64,000 nt of DNA from Clostridium tagluense (GCF_003865095.1 NZ_BHYK01000013.1:62001-126000); one strand, 5' to 3'; numbered from the stretch's first letter, positions 8,155 to 18,017 are shown. Translations and numbers: made by a program. Notes: a model not told the origin generated them from the sequence alone.

Positions 8155-9228
8155 ATGTTCAAGGGAAACAATAATAGCATAATGGATAAGAGGAAAAACA
8201 AAAAAAGTAGAAGGTTTAAGCTATTTGTATATTTTATAATGTTTGAACTTTTTTTCTCCGTAGCCACTTCGCCATTTATAGTGTATTATGGACCTTTTAA
8301 TACACTTAAAAAGATGGTGGTTGGTGCAGCTATGTCTAGTTTTAAGCATCAATATTTAGCTACATTATTTTTGTCAAATTCACAAATAGAAAAAATAAGA
8401 AATGGTGATATTTCAACTGTGCCTGCAGATACAAATTCGAGTGATAATTCCACACAACAACAAGATTTAAATAATATAAACACAAATTTAAATGATAATA
8501 GTATAGAATTAAAAAAAATTCAAGGAAAAAAATTTAGTGGATTAATGATGGTTGTACATAATCCAAGAATGTTGAAGGTAGGGTACTCTAAATTATTAGG
8601 AGAACAAGGAGAAAAAACTAGTACCATTGCCAAAGAATTTAATTCAATAGCGGCTATAAATGGCGGTGGATTCACAGACAAAGCACAAAACTCCACAGCT
8701 ACATGGACTGGAACAGGGGCATTACCAATTGGTATAGTTATGGCAGCTGGTAATGTTATTTATCCTAAAGAGATAGCAGATCCAAATAAGAAAATAGCTG
8801 GAGATCTAGTAGGTATAACCAAAAATGGTGTATTAATTGTTGGAAAGTATAGCTTAAATGAGCTAAGGAAAAATCAAGTAACAGATGCAATGACATTTGG
8901 ACCAATTTTAATATTAGATGGTATTACTAAAAATAGAGAAGATGGTGTAAATATAGATAATCAAGGCCCTGCACCAAGAACTGCCATTGGTCAAAGGAAA
9001 GAAGATGGGGCGATCTTGTTACTTGTAATAGACGGAAGACAAGGACTTCAAATTGGAGCTACAATAAAAGATGTACAAGATATAATGAAACAAGAAAATG
9101 CCTTTAATGCGATTAATTTGGATGGAGGGGCTTCAACAACTATGTATTATGATGGAAAAGTTTTAAACAATCCAAGTGGTAAGTTTGGTGAACGCCCTAT
9201 TCCAACAATATTTTATGTTAAAAAATAG
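8155..9228 (+). CDS. Membrane-anchored phosphodiester glycosidase family protein (NAGPA domain)
   Basis: 357 residues with a single N-terminal hydrophobic segment (about 24-45: LFVYFIMFELFFSVATSP) after a very basic stretch, which suggests a type II anchor with the catalytic domain outside. After a low-complexity Asn/Ser/Gln linker (about 85-120) the NAGPA domain follows: AAINGGGF, PRTAIGQ, LLVIDGRQ and NLDGGASTTMYYDG. These match the C-terminus of the preceding M56 fusion motif for motif, so the two are paralogues. Start ATG 8155 follows GAGAGGAG. The next gene begins 12 bases after the stop. Probably acts on wall or capsule glycans; the exact substrate is unknown. Confidence 0.85.
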   Translation: MFKGNNNSIMDKRKNKKSRRFKLFVYFIMFELFFSVATSPFIVYYGPFNTLKKMVVGAAMSSFKHQYLATLFLSNSQIEKIRNGDISTVPADTNSSDNSTQQQDLNNINTNLNDNSIELKKIQGKKFSGLMMVVHNPRMLKVGYSKLLGEQGEKTSTIAKEFNSIAAINGGGFTDKAQNSTATWTGTGALPIGIVMAAGNVIYPKEIADPNKKIAGDLVGITKNGVLIVGKYSLNELRKNQVTDAMTFGPILILDGITKNREDGVNIDNQGPAPRTAIGQRKEDGAILLLVIDGRQGLQIGATIKDVQDIMKQENAFNAINLDGGASTTMYYDGKVLNNPSGKFGERPIPTIFYVKK

Positions 9229-9240
9229 GAGGTGAAATGA

Positions 9241-10293
9241 ATGAAAGCTTCAAAAGTATTTATCCGATGGATAGTAATATCACTGATTCTTCAATGTTCA
9301 TTATACCTATTTTTGGATAAAATATATTTTTCAGATGAACATAACATTAAAATAACTAAAATTCAAGATATAATAAAGAAAAAAACATTAAAACCTAATG
9401 TTACCTTTCCACAGGGTTATTCAGATGTCTCTCTTTCATATGATGGTTCATATACTACATATTTTGATAACAGCGGAGATCTAAAAGTCTTAGATACAGG
9501 CACTGGCAATTTTAAAAGTATTAAATTTAGAGGGGCTAAGTGTATATCCTATAAATGGTTACCAGATGCTAATAAGATAATGTTAGCAGAGAAGCTTACC
9601 GTTGGTAATTCAAGATATATAAAATTTTTCACCTATGATGCTGAAAAGGAAACAAAAGAAGAAATAAGAGATTATAGCTTAGATATTGCAAATGCTATAA
9701 AACTAGTGGATGAAAAAACAAAAGTTGATATTCAAGTATCTACTTTAACTGGATTAATGTATTTAAAAACATACAGTAATAAAATAACAAGTTCTGTATA
9801 TAGAATTGATATAAATGAAGAAATGACTAAAATACAAACACATGGTAGAAGTATTAGTAGAATGGCTGTTGCATCCCACGATGATCATTTGGCTTATGAA
9901 GATTTAACTAACAATTTTATAAGAACAAATACAAAAGAAAGAATCATAAAGATAAATGGTTCTACTAACTTACTTTTATTAGGTGCGGATGGAAAAGATA
10001 ATATTTATGTTGGGAAAAATGAAAATGGAAACGTTAGTAACTTACATTACGGAAAACTTTCGGATAACAAATCTAGTTGGAAACAGTTAAACTTAAAAGG
10101 AAATGTTTCACCTAACAAATTAATAATTCTTAAAAGTGGAGATGTATATACTATTTCTGATAATAGTATAATTAGGGTAAGTGATGATAAAAAAATAGAT
10201 TTCAAGGGTGAATTTATTGGTATATACACGAATTATTTGGCATCAATTTCAAACGGGAAATTAGTTTTTGTGGAAATTAAACCATCACCATAA
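9241..10293 (+). CDS. Membrane-anchored beta-propeller-like protein
   Basis: 350 residues with an N-terminal transmembrane segment (about 10-26, WIVISLILQCSLYLFL), then a predicted all-beta exterior part with repeated blade-like strands (VSLSYDGSYTTYFD, KVLDTGTGNFKSI, CISYKWLPDANKIM, MAVASHDDHLAYE). This resembles WD40/TolB-like propellers. I see no catalytic motif. It is co-transcribed with the upstream glycosidase: GGAGGTG overlaps that gene's stop region, and the gap is 12 bases. It may be a glycan-binding or scaffolding partner. A strong terminator follows. Confidence 0.6.
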   Translation: MKASKVFIRWIVISLILQCSLYLFLDKIYFSDEHNIKITKIQDIIKKKTLKPNVTFPQGYSDVSLSYDGSYTTYFDNSGDLKVLDTGTGNFKSIKFRGAKCISYKWLPDANKIMLAEKLTVGNSRYIKFFTYDAEKETKEEIRDYSLDIANAIKLVDEKTKVDIQVSTLTGLMYLKTYSNKITSSVYRIDINEEMTKIQTHGRSISRMAVASHDDHLAYEDLTNNFIRTNTKERIIKINGSTNLLLLGADGKDNIYVGKNENGNVSNLHYGKLSDNKSSWKQLNLKGNVSPNKLIILKSGDVYTISDNSIIRVSDDKKIDFKGEFIGIYTNYLASISNGKLVFVEIKPSP

Positions 10294-10342
10294 AATAAAT
10301 TAGCGCATATGGAAATAGAACATTATTGATTCAATTGGTAAT

Positions 10343-10387
10343 AAAAAAGTTAAACAACTTCATAAAGGAGTGGTTTAACTTTTTTTA
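10343..10387 (+). terminator. Intrinsic terminator after the glycosidase operon
   Basis: 13-bp stem AAAAAAGTTAAAC (10343-10355) with 10373-10385, ending in a T-run. Confidence 0.85.
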
Positions 10388-10493
10388 TTTAGTTATAGGT
10401 ACAAACATTTTCGTATAGAAGACATTTGCATAGAATATACTATTCTTAATGGTATATAATGTATTGTTATAAATTCAGGAATGGGGATGTTGT

Positions 10494-11381
10494 ATGGTTA
10501 AAATACTATTAGGGTTACTAATTTTGTTAACATTATACTTTGCCTTTATATATATTTATGACCTACTCAAAGCAGCAAAGGCAGAAAAAATCCGCAATAG
10601 AAATTTTATTACTTTTGGTATAATAGGGTTTATAGCTAATTTTTTTGATACTTTAGGAGTAGGAAGTTTTGCTATTATAACATCCATAGTAAGGTTCTTA
10701 GAATTGACTGAGGATAGAACCCTTCCCGGTACTTTAAATGTATCTTGTACAATTCCTACAGTTTTGGAGGCAATTATTTTTTTTACTGTAATAAAAGTTG
10801 ATAAAATAACATTGATTTCAATGATTATTGCTGCAGTTTTAGGTGCAATAATGGGAGCAGATATTGTTGCAAGATTTAACATAAGAAAAGTAAGAATTGG
10901 AATGGGACTCGCACTAATTACGGTTGCTATTATTATGCTTTCAGATTTGTTGCATTTTATGCCAATCGCGGGAACAGCTAATGGGCTTACAGGAACGAGG
11001 CTTATGATAGCCATTGGTTGTAATTTTATACTTGGAGCTCTAATGCAACTAGGTGTTGGTCTTTATGCTCCTTGTATGGCATTAATTTATGCACTTGGAA
11101 TGAATCCTCTTGCTGCTTTTCCAATAATGATGGGCTCCTGTGCTTTCCTTATGCCGGCGGGATCTATTGAATTTGTAAAAAATGGGGCATATGATAGAAA
11201 AGCATCCATAGCTATTACGTTGTTTGGAAGTGTTGGAGTATTAATTGCTGCATATATTGTTAAATCCCTACCACTAGGTATTGTTAAATGGTTAGTGGTA
11301 ATAGTTGCAATATACACATCAATCATGCTATTAAAATCTGCGCATAAAGCGCGCGTACAAATTATAAAAAGGGGAAAGTGA
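10494..11381 (+). CDS. TauE/SafE (DUF81) family anion permease
   Basis: 295-residue polytopic membrane protein with about eight hydrophobic helices in two similar halves, as in the sulfite exporter TauE/SafE family. Characteristic loops are GFIANFFDTLGVGSFA (near residue 45) and the second-half equivalent LGALMQLGVGLYAPC. The family exports or imports small sulfur-containing anions such as sulfite and sulfoacetate. The substrate here cannot be told. It is monocistronic, ATG 10494. A 10-bp inverted repeat overlaps the stop (11373-11382 with 11403-11412) but lacks a T-run. Confidence 0.85.
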   Translation: MVKILLGLLILLTLYFAFIYIYDLLKAAKAEKIRNRNFITFGIIGFIANFFDTLGVGSFAIITSIVRFLELTEDRTLPGTLNVSCTIPTVLEAIIFFTVIKVDKITLISMIIAAVLGAIMGADIVARFNIRKVRIGMGLALITVAIIMLSDLLHFMPIAGTANGLTGTRLMIAIGCNFILGALMQLGVGLYAPCMALIYALGMNPLAAFPIMMGSCAFLMPAGSIEFVKNGAYDRKASIAITLFGSVGVLIAAYIVKSLPLGIVKWLVVIVAIYTSIMLLKSAHKARVQIIKRGK

Positions 11382-11629
11382 TACACTATTTACTATTAAA
11401 TCATCACTTTCCTTATGAAATGTCGTTAAAGAAATTATCTTTTTACAGAGAAAACTTTATTAACTATTACCTATTAGTTATAATAATGTTATAATTTATA
11501 TATAATGTAAATTTTGCCGAATAGTTAAAGTCGCAAATACGCAATTGATAAACTTAAGGGCTTATATTTATGGGTGTTTTTTATATAAGAGTTTCAATGA
11601 ATAGAAAGAACTAAAGAGGGGGAGGTATC

Positions 11630-12415
11630 ATGGAAAATTCAGAAATTATAATATCAATTAAAGATTTACAAATGAGCTATGGTAGTAAAAAGGTGCTTAA
11701 TGGGATAAATTTAGAAATTCCTAGAGGGCAGATAATAGGTTATATAGGGACTAATGGCGCCGGTAAAAGTACAACTATAAAAATAATGCTAGGGATATTA
11801 GAAGGATACACAGGAACAGTTGAAATATTAGGACAAGATATAAGTGATGGAAGCATAGAATATAAAAAGAAAATAGGGTATGTACCAGAGATTGCAGACA
11901 TATATGAAAACTTAACTGCTTATGAGTATCTAAGCTTTCTAGGTGAAATATATGGATTAGAAGAGAAAAACCTTATTGAGAGAGCAAAAAAAATGATGTG
12001 CTTATTTGGAATGGAAGACGTTATAAATTCAAGAATATCTTCATATTCAAAAGGTATGAAGCAAAAGCTACTTATAATATGTAGTTTGATTCATAATCCA
12101 GAAATATTATTTTTCGATGAGCCTTTAAGTGGACTAGATGCTAATAGTGTAATGGTGTTTAAAGAGGTTATGAACACTCTTGCAAAGGGAGGTAAAACCA
12201 TATTTTATTCTTCACATATAATGGATGTTGTAGAGAAAGTAAGTGATAGAATCTTACTTTTAAATGATGGAAAAGTAGTTGCAGATGGAAGTTTTGAGCA
12301 GCTTAAGAATAATCAAAAGGAAGGTTCACTTGAAGAAATATTCAATCAATTAACAGGCTTTAATGAGCATGCAGAGATTGCAAAAGAATTTGTTTCTTTG
12401 GTTTGTGAGGTGTAA
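11630..12415 (+). CDS. ABC transporter ATP-binding protein
   Basis: 261-residue ABC ATPase. Walker A GTNGAGKST, signature SYSKGMKQK, Walker B ILFFDEPLSGLD and switch histidine SSHIMD are visible. The SxSKGM-type signature is typical of ABC-2 exporters with separate permease subunits, such as the Ecs/Ytr/Nat groups. The permease gene starts three bases after the stop, with GAGGTG overlapping the end of this gene, so the two are translationally linked. ATG 11630 follows GGGGGAGG. The substrate is unknown; drug or peptide export or membrane stress are common roles. Confidence 0.92.
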   Translation: MENSEIIISIKDLQMSYGSKKVLNGINLEIPRGQIIGYIGTNGAGKSTTIKIMLGILEGYTGTVEILGQDISDGSIEYKKKIGYVPEIADIYENLTAYEYLSFLGEIYGLEEKNLIERAKKMMCLFGMEDVINSRISSYSKGMKQKLLIICSLIHNPEILFFDEPLSGLDANSVMVFKEVMNTLAKGGKTIFYSSHIMDVVEKVSDRILLLNDGKVVADGSFEQLKNNQKEGSLEEIFNQLTGFNEHAEIAKEFVSLVCEV

Positions 12416-12417
12416 AT

Positions 12418-14082
12418 ATGAAAGATTTCATCGTGCTTAAAATATTAGATAAATTTCAATTATTATATAAAAAATCAGGCATTAATTATAAGACTATGAG
12501 AATGATTCTGCAGATAAAGCTAACCATGGATGGTCGTAGAGTAAGTACTGCTATGGGAAATAATAAAAAGACAGATGAGGATAAGGATAAGAATAATTAT
12601 TTATCCTTATTGATGGTCAATGTATTTATGAGTATTTTTATTGGATTAATAATGATGGGTGATATGCCAGCTATGAAAGCTACAAATATTGTAATAGGTA
12701 TAAATCTATTTATGATGATATCACTTATGATATCTGACTTTTCAGCAGTTTTACTAGATGTAAAAGAAAAAAATATATTGTTACCGAGACCTATAGATAG
12801 TAGGACCTTTAATGCAGCTAAGACTACTCATATATGTATATATTTAATGGGTTTATCACTGTCATTAAATTTGATTCCACTAGTTCTTGGTACAGTAAAA
12901 TATGGAGCTTTATTTTTTGTTATATTTAGTATAGAAAATATACTGGCAGTACTAATAGTTATAGCTTTAACAGCGCTATTATATACTTTAGTTTTAAAGT
13001 TTTTTGATGGAGAAAAACTAAAGGATATAATAAACTATTTTCAAATATTATTAGCATTTGTATTTGCCTTCGGGTATCAGCTAGTTGCTAGGGTTTTTGA
13101 TATGAAAGGTATGAATAGTGAATATGTGCCTAAAATTTGGCATGCACTACTTCCATCTATGTGGTTTGCATCTCCCTTTGGAATATTGATAGATGGGAAT
13201 AAACAATCTTTCTTAAAAATTTTACTTTCACTTGCAATAGTAGGTCCCATTACCTTAATTACGCTTTATATTAAAAGAGTAGTACCTTATTTTGAAAAGA
13301 ACCTTCAAAAATTAAATGAAAATGGAGGAGTTGTAAGTAAGCGAAGCGCAGCTAGGCAAAATTTTATAGCAGGGCTTGTTTGCAAAGATAAGATTGAAAA
13401 AAGTATGTTTAAATTTACTCAAAACATGATATCCACAGAAAGAAACTTGAAGCTTAAGGTGTATCCATCACTTGCAATGGCGTTTTTTATACCAATCCTA
13501 TTTGTGTTTATGGATAGGGGAAGTGGTAAATCCCTCATGGCTAATATTCAAACAGGCTATGGTGGGAAAATTCATTTATTAATGTATACGAGTATATTCT
13601 TACTATGCTTTTGTACAGCGTTTATAAATAATAGTGATAATTATAAGGGGGCTTTTATATACAAGGTATTGCCTATAGAAAAACCAGGAGTACTATTAAA
13701 AGGAGCAATAAAAGGAACTATATTCAAGCTAATAATACCAGTCTATATATTAGAGTCTATAGTGTTTATAATATTTAAAGGACCATCAATAATTATAGAC
13801 TTAATAGTAATGTTTTTAGTTCTTATAATATCATCATTAGTGTATTTTAAAGTATCCAATAAGGCAATGCCCTTTAGCGTAAAGTTTGGTACGGCAGATA
13901 GTGGGAAGCTTATAATGCCATCCGTAATCACAATTTTTTTGCTTTGCGGCTTTGCTGGAATACATATAATTATTAGAAATAATATGATATTTGTTGATGT
14001 TTATGCGGTGCTACTTTTAATAGTTAATGTAATCCTTTGGAGAATTAGCTTTAAGGAGTGCTGGAAGGATATAGAGATGTAA
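12418..14082 (+). CDS. ABC exporter permease subunit
   Basis: 554 residues. A hydrophilic N-terminus (about 60 residues, TMRMILQIKLTMDGRR) is followed by groups of hydrophobic helices at about 65-110, 140-185, 195-220, 255-285, then 345-365, 385-405 and 430-545. It is a large ABC-2-like permease, the membrane partner of the ATPase just upstream. No solute-binding protein is nearby, so export is more likely than import. A terminator lies 138 bases downstream. Confidence 0.85.
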   Translation: MKDFIVLKILDKFQLLYKKSGINYKTMRMILQIKLTMDGRRVSTAMGNNKKTDEDKDKNNYLSLLMVNVFMSIFIGLIMMGDMPAMKATNIVIGINLFMMISLMISDFSAVLLDVKEKNILLPRPIDSRTFNAAKTTHICIYLMGLSLSLNLIPLVLGTVKYGALFFVIFSIENILAVLIVIALTALLYTLVLKFFDGEKLKDIINYFQILLAFVFAFGYQLVARVFDMKGMNSEYVPKIWHALLPSMWFASPFGILIDGNKQSFLKILLSLAIVGPITLITLYIKRVVPYFEKNLQKLNENGGVVSKRSAARQNFIAGLVCKDKIEKSMFKFTQNMISTERNLKLKVYPSLAMAFFIPILFVFMDRGSGKSLMANIQTGYGGKIHLLMYTSIFLLCFCTAFINNSDNYKGAFIYKVLPIEKPGVLLKGAIKGTIFKLIIPVYILESIVFIIFKGPSIIIDLIVMFLVLIISSLVYFKVSNKAMPFSVKFGTADSGKLIMPSVITIFLLCGFAGIHIIIRNNMIFVDVYAVLLLIVNVILWRISFKECWKDIEM

Positions 14083-14219
14083 AGATTTGTTCATTATGAA
14101 AATATAGAGATGAACTTATCTAGATTATAAAATTAATTATGATGAGATTCTTAGAAAATTCGTTGATGTTGATAGACTTCAATGATGTGAGGCTCAATGG
14201 ATAAAAGTCGGGAAATTAG

Positions 14220-14260
14220 CATAAATAACTTTAATTTATTAAAGTTATTTATGTTTTTTT
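14220..14260 (+). terminator. Intrinsic terminator
   Basis: Perfect 14-bp stem (14220-14233 with 14240-14253), loop ATTTAT, followed by seven T residues. Confidence 0.9.
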
Positions 14261-14367
14261 TATATAAAGATAAGGATTTTAATGTATTTTTGTATATGAC
14301 AAATTAGCTGGGAAGTGTCATAATGAATTGTATAGGGTATTTTGAATAAACAGCAAGGAGGAATTTT

Positions 14368-15531
14368 ATGATTACAATAATTAAAAACGGAGAAGTCTAT
14401 GCACCAGAGTATATAGGGAAAGTAGATTTAATCATTGCGGGAGGAAAAATTGAGGCTATTGCTCAAAATATTTCAATTCCAGAGAAATTTGCCACAATAA
14501 AAGTAATCGATGCAACAGGAAAACTTATATTTCCAGGTTTTATCGATTCTCATGTACATATTTTAGGGGGAGGGGGAGAAGGTGGATTTAAGACCAGAAC
14601 ACCTGAGATTCAGCTTTCGGAAATTATAGCTGGTGGTGTCACAACAGTGGTAGGTTGTTTAGGTACTGATGGGGTATGTAGAGATGTAAGATCACTTCTT
14701 GCCAAAGCGAGGGGGCTTGAAGAGGAAGGAATTAGCACTTATATTTACTCAGGATCCTACGAAATACCGGTAAATACCATTACAAACAGTTGCCGCTCTG
14801 ACATTATGATTGTAGACAAGGTTATTGGAATAGGAGAGATAGCTCTTTCAGATCATAGGTCCTCACAGCCTACTTTTGAAGAATTTATAAAGGTAGTAGC
14901 AGAGGCTAGAGTAGGCGGAATCCTTTCAGGTAAAGCTGGAATTGTGAATGTACATCTTGGCGATGGAGAGAGAAGGCTAGAATATTTAGTCAATATGGTA
15001 AAGCAAACTGAAATACCAATTAAACAGGTTATACCAACTCATGTTAACAGAAGTATTTCTGTGTTTAATGCAGGAATAGAATTTGCTAAACTGGGAGGAA
15101 TTATTGATATGACTACTAGCTTTGATCCACAGCATCTTGAGGTAGATGAAGTTAAAGCAAGTACAGGTCTTAAAATGGCACTAGACAGAGGAATACCAGT
15201 AGAACAAATTCAATTTACTTCTGATGGACAAGGAAGTATGCCTATCTTTAATGAAAAGAGAGAATTTATAGGTTTAGGAGTTGGGTCGATTAAGTCTTTG
15301 TATAAAGAGGTTAGAGATGCAGTACTTAAAGAGGGAGTAGACTTAGAGACTGCACTAAAAGTAGTTACTTCAAATGTAGCTAGGAATTTAAAACTGCATA
15401 GTAAAGGACAATTAAAGGAAGGCAAAGATGCGGACATTGTAATAGTTAACAAAAATGATTTAAATATAGAAAATGTATTTGCTAAAGGGGTGGAAATGCT
15501 TTTTTTCGAAAAGGGGAAAAATTATGACTAA
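14368..15531 (+). CDS. iadA: Beta-aspartyl (isoaspartyl) dipeptidase
   Basis: 387-residue amidohydrolase that cleaves isoaspartyl dipeptides arising from damaged proteins. It has the binuclear-zinc signature DSHVHILGGGGEGGF (residues about 61-75), the active-site strand GGVTTVVGCLGTDG, GEIALSDHRSSQP and NVHLGDG, followed by a histidine in PTHVNR and an aspartate in FTSDGQG. Length is as expected for IadA. ATG 14368 follows AAGGAGG. The phosphoesterase gene starts inside its last codons. I see no dedicated peptide transporter nearby. Confidence 0.95.
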   Translation: MITIIKNGEVYAPEYIGKVDLIIAGGKIEAIAQNISIPEKFATIKVIDATGKLIFPGFIDSHVHILGGGGEGGFKTRTPEIQLSEIIAGGVTTVVGCLGTDGVCRDVRSLLAKARGLEEEGISTYIYSGSYEIPVNTITNSCRSDIMIVDKVIGIGEIALSDHRSSQPTFEEFIKVVAEARVGGILSGKAGIVNVHLGDGERRLEYLVNMVKQTEIPIKQVIPTHVNRSISVFNAGIEFAKLGGIIDMTTSFDPQHLEVDEVKASTGLKMALDRGIPVEQIQFTSDGQGSMPIFNEKREFIGLGVGSIKSLYKEVRDAVLKEGVDLETALKVVTSNVARNLKLHSKGQLKEGKDADIVIVNKNDLNIENVFAKGVEMLFFEKGKNYD

Positions 15532-16345
15532 TACATTTCACATTTTAATATACTTATTTCTTTTTTTTACATTTTGGATTCTAATTGAAGCTCAAGTTTA
15601 TAGAGTTCGACGGATTAGAGTTGTGAATAGCAAGATACCAAAAGGTTTTAAAAAATTTAAAATAATTTTTATATCAGATATTCACTATGGGAAGACCTTT
15701 AGGTCCAAAAGGTTGATAAGTGTAGTAGATAGAATTAATAAACTAGAGGCAGATATTATAATAATAGGTGGAGATTATTTAGATATTTCAGTGAAAAGCA
15801 AAAGGGACGTAAGTGTTTATTTAGATAAAGAGTTTGAAATTTTAAGAAACTTAAAAGCTAAGCTAGGGATTTATACTGTTTTAGGAAATCATGATTATTA
15901 TAATAGGAAGGATGCCCTATTAAATGAAATTAGCTCAAGTTCTTTTAAGTTACTTAAAAATACAAAGGAATTCATTAATTTTGGGGAAGATAGTATAAAG
16001 CTAGTAGGAATAGATGATTTATTTGAAGGAAATCCCCAAATTAGCATGCTTGAAGAAAATAGTAATAAGTTCACTATTGCTATATGCCACAACCCGGATT
16101 TTTTCAGTGATTATAAAAATCTGATTAATTATGACTTAGCACTATCAGGGCATACTCATGGGGGCCAAATAAATTTTTTTGGATTATATGCACCATACAC
16201 ATCTTCTAAATATGGTCAAAAGTATATAAAGAAGATAGTTCATGAGGAAAATAGAGACATAGTATTAACCCGTGGAATAGGTAATGGAATGCTACCTATA
16301 AGATTTTTTGCTATGCCAGAAATTTTAGAAATTAATTTAGAATAG
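15524..16345 (+). CDS. Membrane-anchored calcineurin-like metallophosphoesterase
   Basis: 273 residues. One N-terminal hydrophobic helix (about 5-20) is followed by a metallophosphatase core with motifs FISDIHYG, GGDYLD, LGNHDYY and SGHTHGGQI, which hold the di-metal ligands. This is the YaeI/YkuE-like group, several of which act on lipid phosphates such as UDP-diacylglucosamine, but the substrate here is unknown. The start is ATG 15524, because AAAAGGGGAAAAATT precedes it; an upstream in-frame ATG at 15473 lacks a ribosome-binding site. It overlaps the iadA stop by eight bases, indicating coupling. Confidence 0.9.
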   Translation: MTNTFHILIYLFLFFTFWILIEAQVYRVRRIRVVNSKIPKGFKKFKIIFISDIHYGKTFRSKRLISVVDRINKLEADIIIIGGDYLDISVKSKRDVSVYLDKEFEILRNLKAKLGIYTVLGNHDYYNRKDALLNEISSSSFKLLKNTKEFINFGEDSIKLVGIDDLFEGNPQISMLEENSNKFTIAICHNPDFFSDYKNLINYDLALSGHTHGGQINFFGLYAPYTSSKYGQKYIKKIVHEENRDIVLTRGIGNGMLPIRFFAMPEILEINLE

Positions 16346-16356
16346 TGATGAGATTA

Positions 16357-17343
16357 TTACAACCATTTTTTCTTTTTAAAATATATGATTTCGCATAAAG
16401 AACTAAAAATCATTATAAATATAACAATAAAATAACTGTATTTAGCATGTAGTTCGGGCATATTTTCAAAATTCATACCATAAATTCCTGTTATAATTGT
16501 AAGTGGCATCATAATTGTAGTGATTATAGTTAAAACCTTCATAACTTTATTCATGGAATTAGATAATTGCGAAGAATAAAGCTCTAAACAAGATGTAACC
16601 ATTTCATGGTCAGATTCAATTAAATCATATATACGAAGTATATGATCATATATATCAGAGAAATATAATCTGTATTTTTCAGTTATAATATCATCATGCC
16701 TCAAAAGAGTATTTAATACTTCTCGTAGCGGAGAAACAACTCGTCGTAGCTTAATAACGCTTTTTTTTACTCTCATAATATTGTTAAGTGTATTTTGAAC
16801 AGGGTTGTTCATGGATTCTTCTTCTAAGATATTGATTTTTTCTTCAAGTTTATCAGTTATAACAAATAATTGGTCTATTGCTTCATCAAGAATATGATAT
16901 AAAACAAAATCACTTCCATTAGAAACAACGGCTAAACCTTTGTCTATGCCATTTATAATTTTTTTTATTGATTTGCTTTCGCCATAATGTATTGTTATAA
17001 TATAATCCGAGCTAATATATACATATATGTTATTATAAGAAAATGTATTATTTGGATGACTATCTGATGTGGCAATAATTAAAAAATGATAATCATTGTA
17101 GTCGTTTATTTTACTCCTCCTACTCTTATGAATGCAGTCATCAATAGTGAGAGGATGAAAATTAAATTTACCTTTCAAAAATTCAAAATCACTATCAGTT
17201 GGATTATTAATATTAAGCCAAAACACTTCTTTTGTATTTGATGTGTTATTAGCAAAGGCTTTATCTAGGGTTTCAAATTCATGCACTTTATTATTAATAT
17301 AACTAATCAAAATAACACTTCCTTTACATCTTTCCGTATCCAT
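16357..17343 (-). CDS. corA: CorA family divalent metal transporter
   Basis: 328 residues: a long cytoplasmic alpha/beta domain, a coiled stalk (about 150-245), and two C-terminal transmembrane helices joined by the CorA signature GIYGMNFENMP. It ends in a basic KKKKW tail. It forms pentameric Mg2+/Co2+ channels. The start is uncertain. ATG 17343 has GAGG 13 bases away. TTG 17310 (giving MISYINNKVHEF) has AAAGGAAG seven bases away and may be the real one. An out-of-frame ATG at 17349, eight bases after AGAGG, could encode a 13-codon leader peptide. No M-box riboswitch is visible upstream. Confidence 0.9.
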   Translation of the reverse strand: MDTERCKGSVILISYINNKVHEFETLDKAFANNTSNTKEVFWLNINNPTDSDFEFLKGKFNFHPLTIDDCIHKSRRSKINDYNDYHFLIIATSDSHPNNTFSYNNIYVYISSDYIITIHYGESKSIKKIINGIDKGLAVVSNGSDFVLYHILDEAIDQLFVITDKLEEKINILEEESMNNPVQNTLNNIMRVKKSVIKLRRVVSPLREVLNTLLRHDDIITEKYRLYFSDIYDHILRIYDLIESDHEMVTSCLELYSSQLSNSMNKVMKVLTIITTIMMPLTIITGIYGMNFENMPELHAKYSYFIVIFIMIFSSLCEIIYFKKKKWL

Positions 17344-17541
17344 TTCATGTATGTCGCCTCTTAACTAATTTTAATATATATATTATAACATTATAATGCT
17401 TTGAATTCAGATGTTTATGGTTTTTTTAGAAATACCATGTCAGTTTGTCTTTTATAGCAAATTAAGGGTATAATGTATATAGAACAATATAATATAAGAT
17501 AATTTATTGAAAAACACTAAATCAATTGGAGGTACGTACAT

Positions 17542-17982
17542 ATGTTAAAACAAACATTAAAAGATGATATTATTAAGTATATGAAGAGTAAGGATAAGAT
17601 AAGACTAACTGCTTTAAGGACTTTAATGGCTGAGGTTAAATATAAGGAAATGGACTTAAAGAAAGAACTTGAAGACAATGAGTTAATAGGTATTATTGAG
17701 AAAACAATTAAACAATTAAATGAAACTCTTAGCTATGCAAAACAAGCGAGCAAAGAAGAGATTATAGCTGAGACAGAGATTGCCATTGAAATGTTCACAG
17801 CTTATATGCCAAAGCAATTTACAGACGAGGAAGCAAAGGCAATTGTCGTTGAAGTTATTGCAGAAAATGGTTTTAAGGGAAATGGTGACATGGGTAAGGT
17901 TATGAAGGCTGTTATGCCACACTTAAAAGGAAAGTATGATAGCAAGAAGATAAATCCTCTTGTAAAGGAATTACTGGCGTAA
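17542..17982 (+). CDS. yqeY: GatB/YqeY domain-containing protein
   Basis: 146-residue stand-alone YqeY protein, homologous to the tRNA-binding tail of the GatB amidotransferase subunit. It shows KDKIRLTALRTLMAEVKYKE, FTAYMPKQFTDEEA and the C-terminal GNGDMGKVMKAVMPHLKGKYD. It is thought to interact with tRNA or the translation apparatus, but its precise function is unclear. ATG 17542 follows TTGGAGG. Monocistronic, followed by a hairpin. Confidence 0.95.
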   Translation: MLKQTLKDDIIKYMKSKDKIRLTALRTLMAEVKYKEMDLKKELEDNELIGIIEKTIKQLNETLSYAKQASKEEIIAETEIAIEMFTAYMPKQFTDEEAKAIVVEVIAENGFKGNGDMGKVMKAVMPHLKGKYDSKKINPLVKELLA

Positions 17983-18017
17983 GAGAAAAAATTTGGAATA
18001 GAATGTAATAGAAAAGT

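Noticed and set aside
10556-11386. Long antisense frames across the TauE/SafE gene
   Set aside because: Shadow frames; the plus frame carries the family motifs and the ribosome-binding site.
14083-14219. Possible coding remnant (YDEILRKFVDVDRLQ) after the ABC permease
   Set aside because: Only about 16 codons without start or homologue I can name; too short to call.
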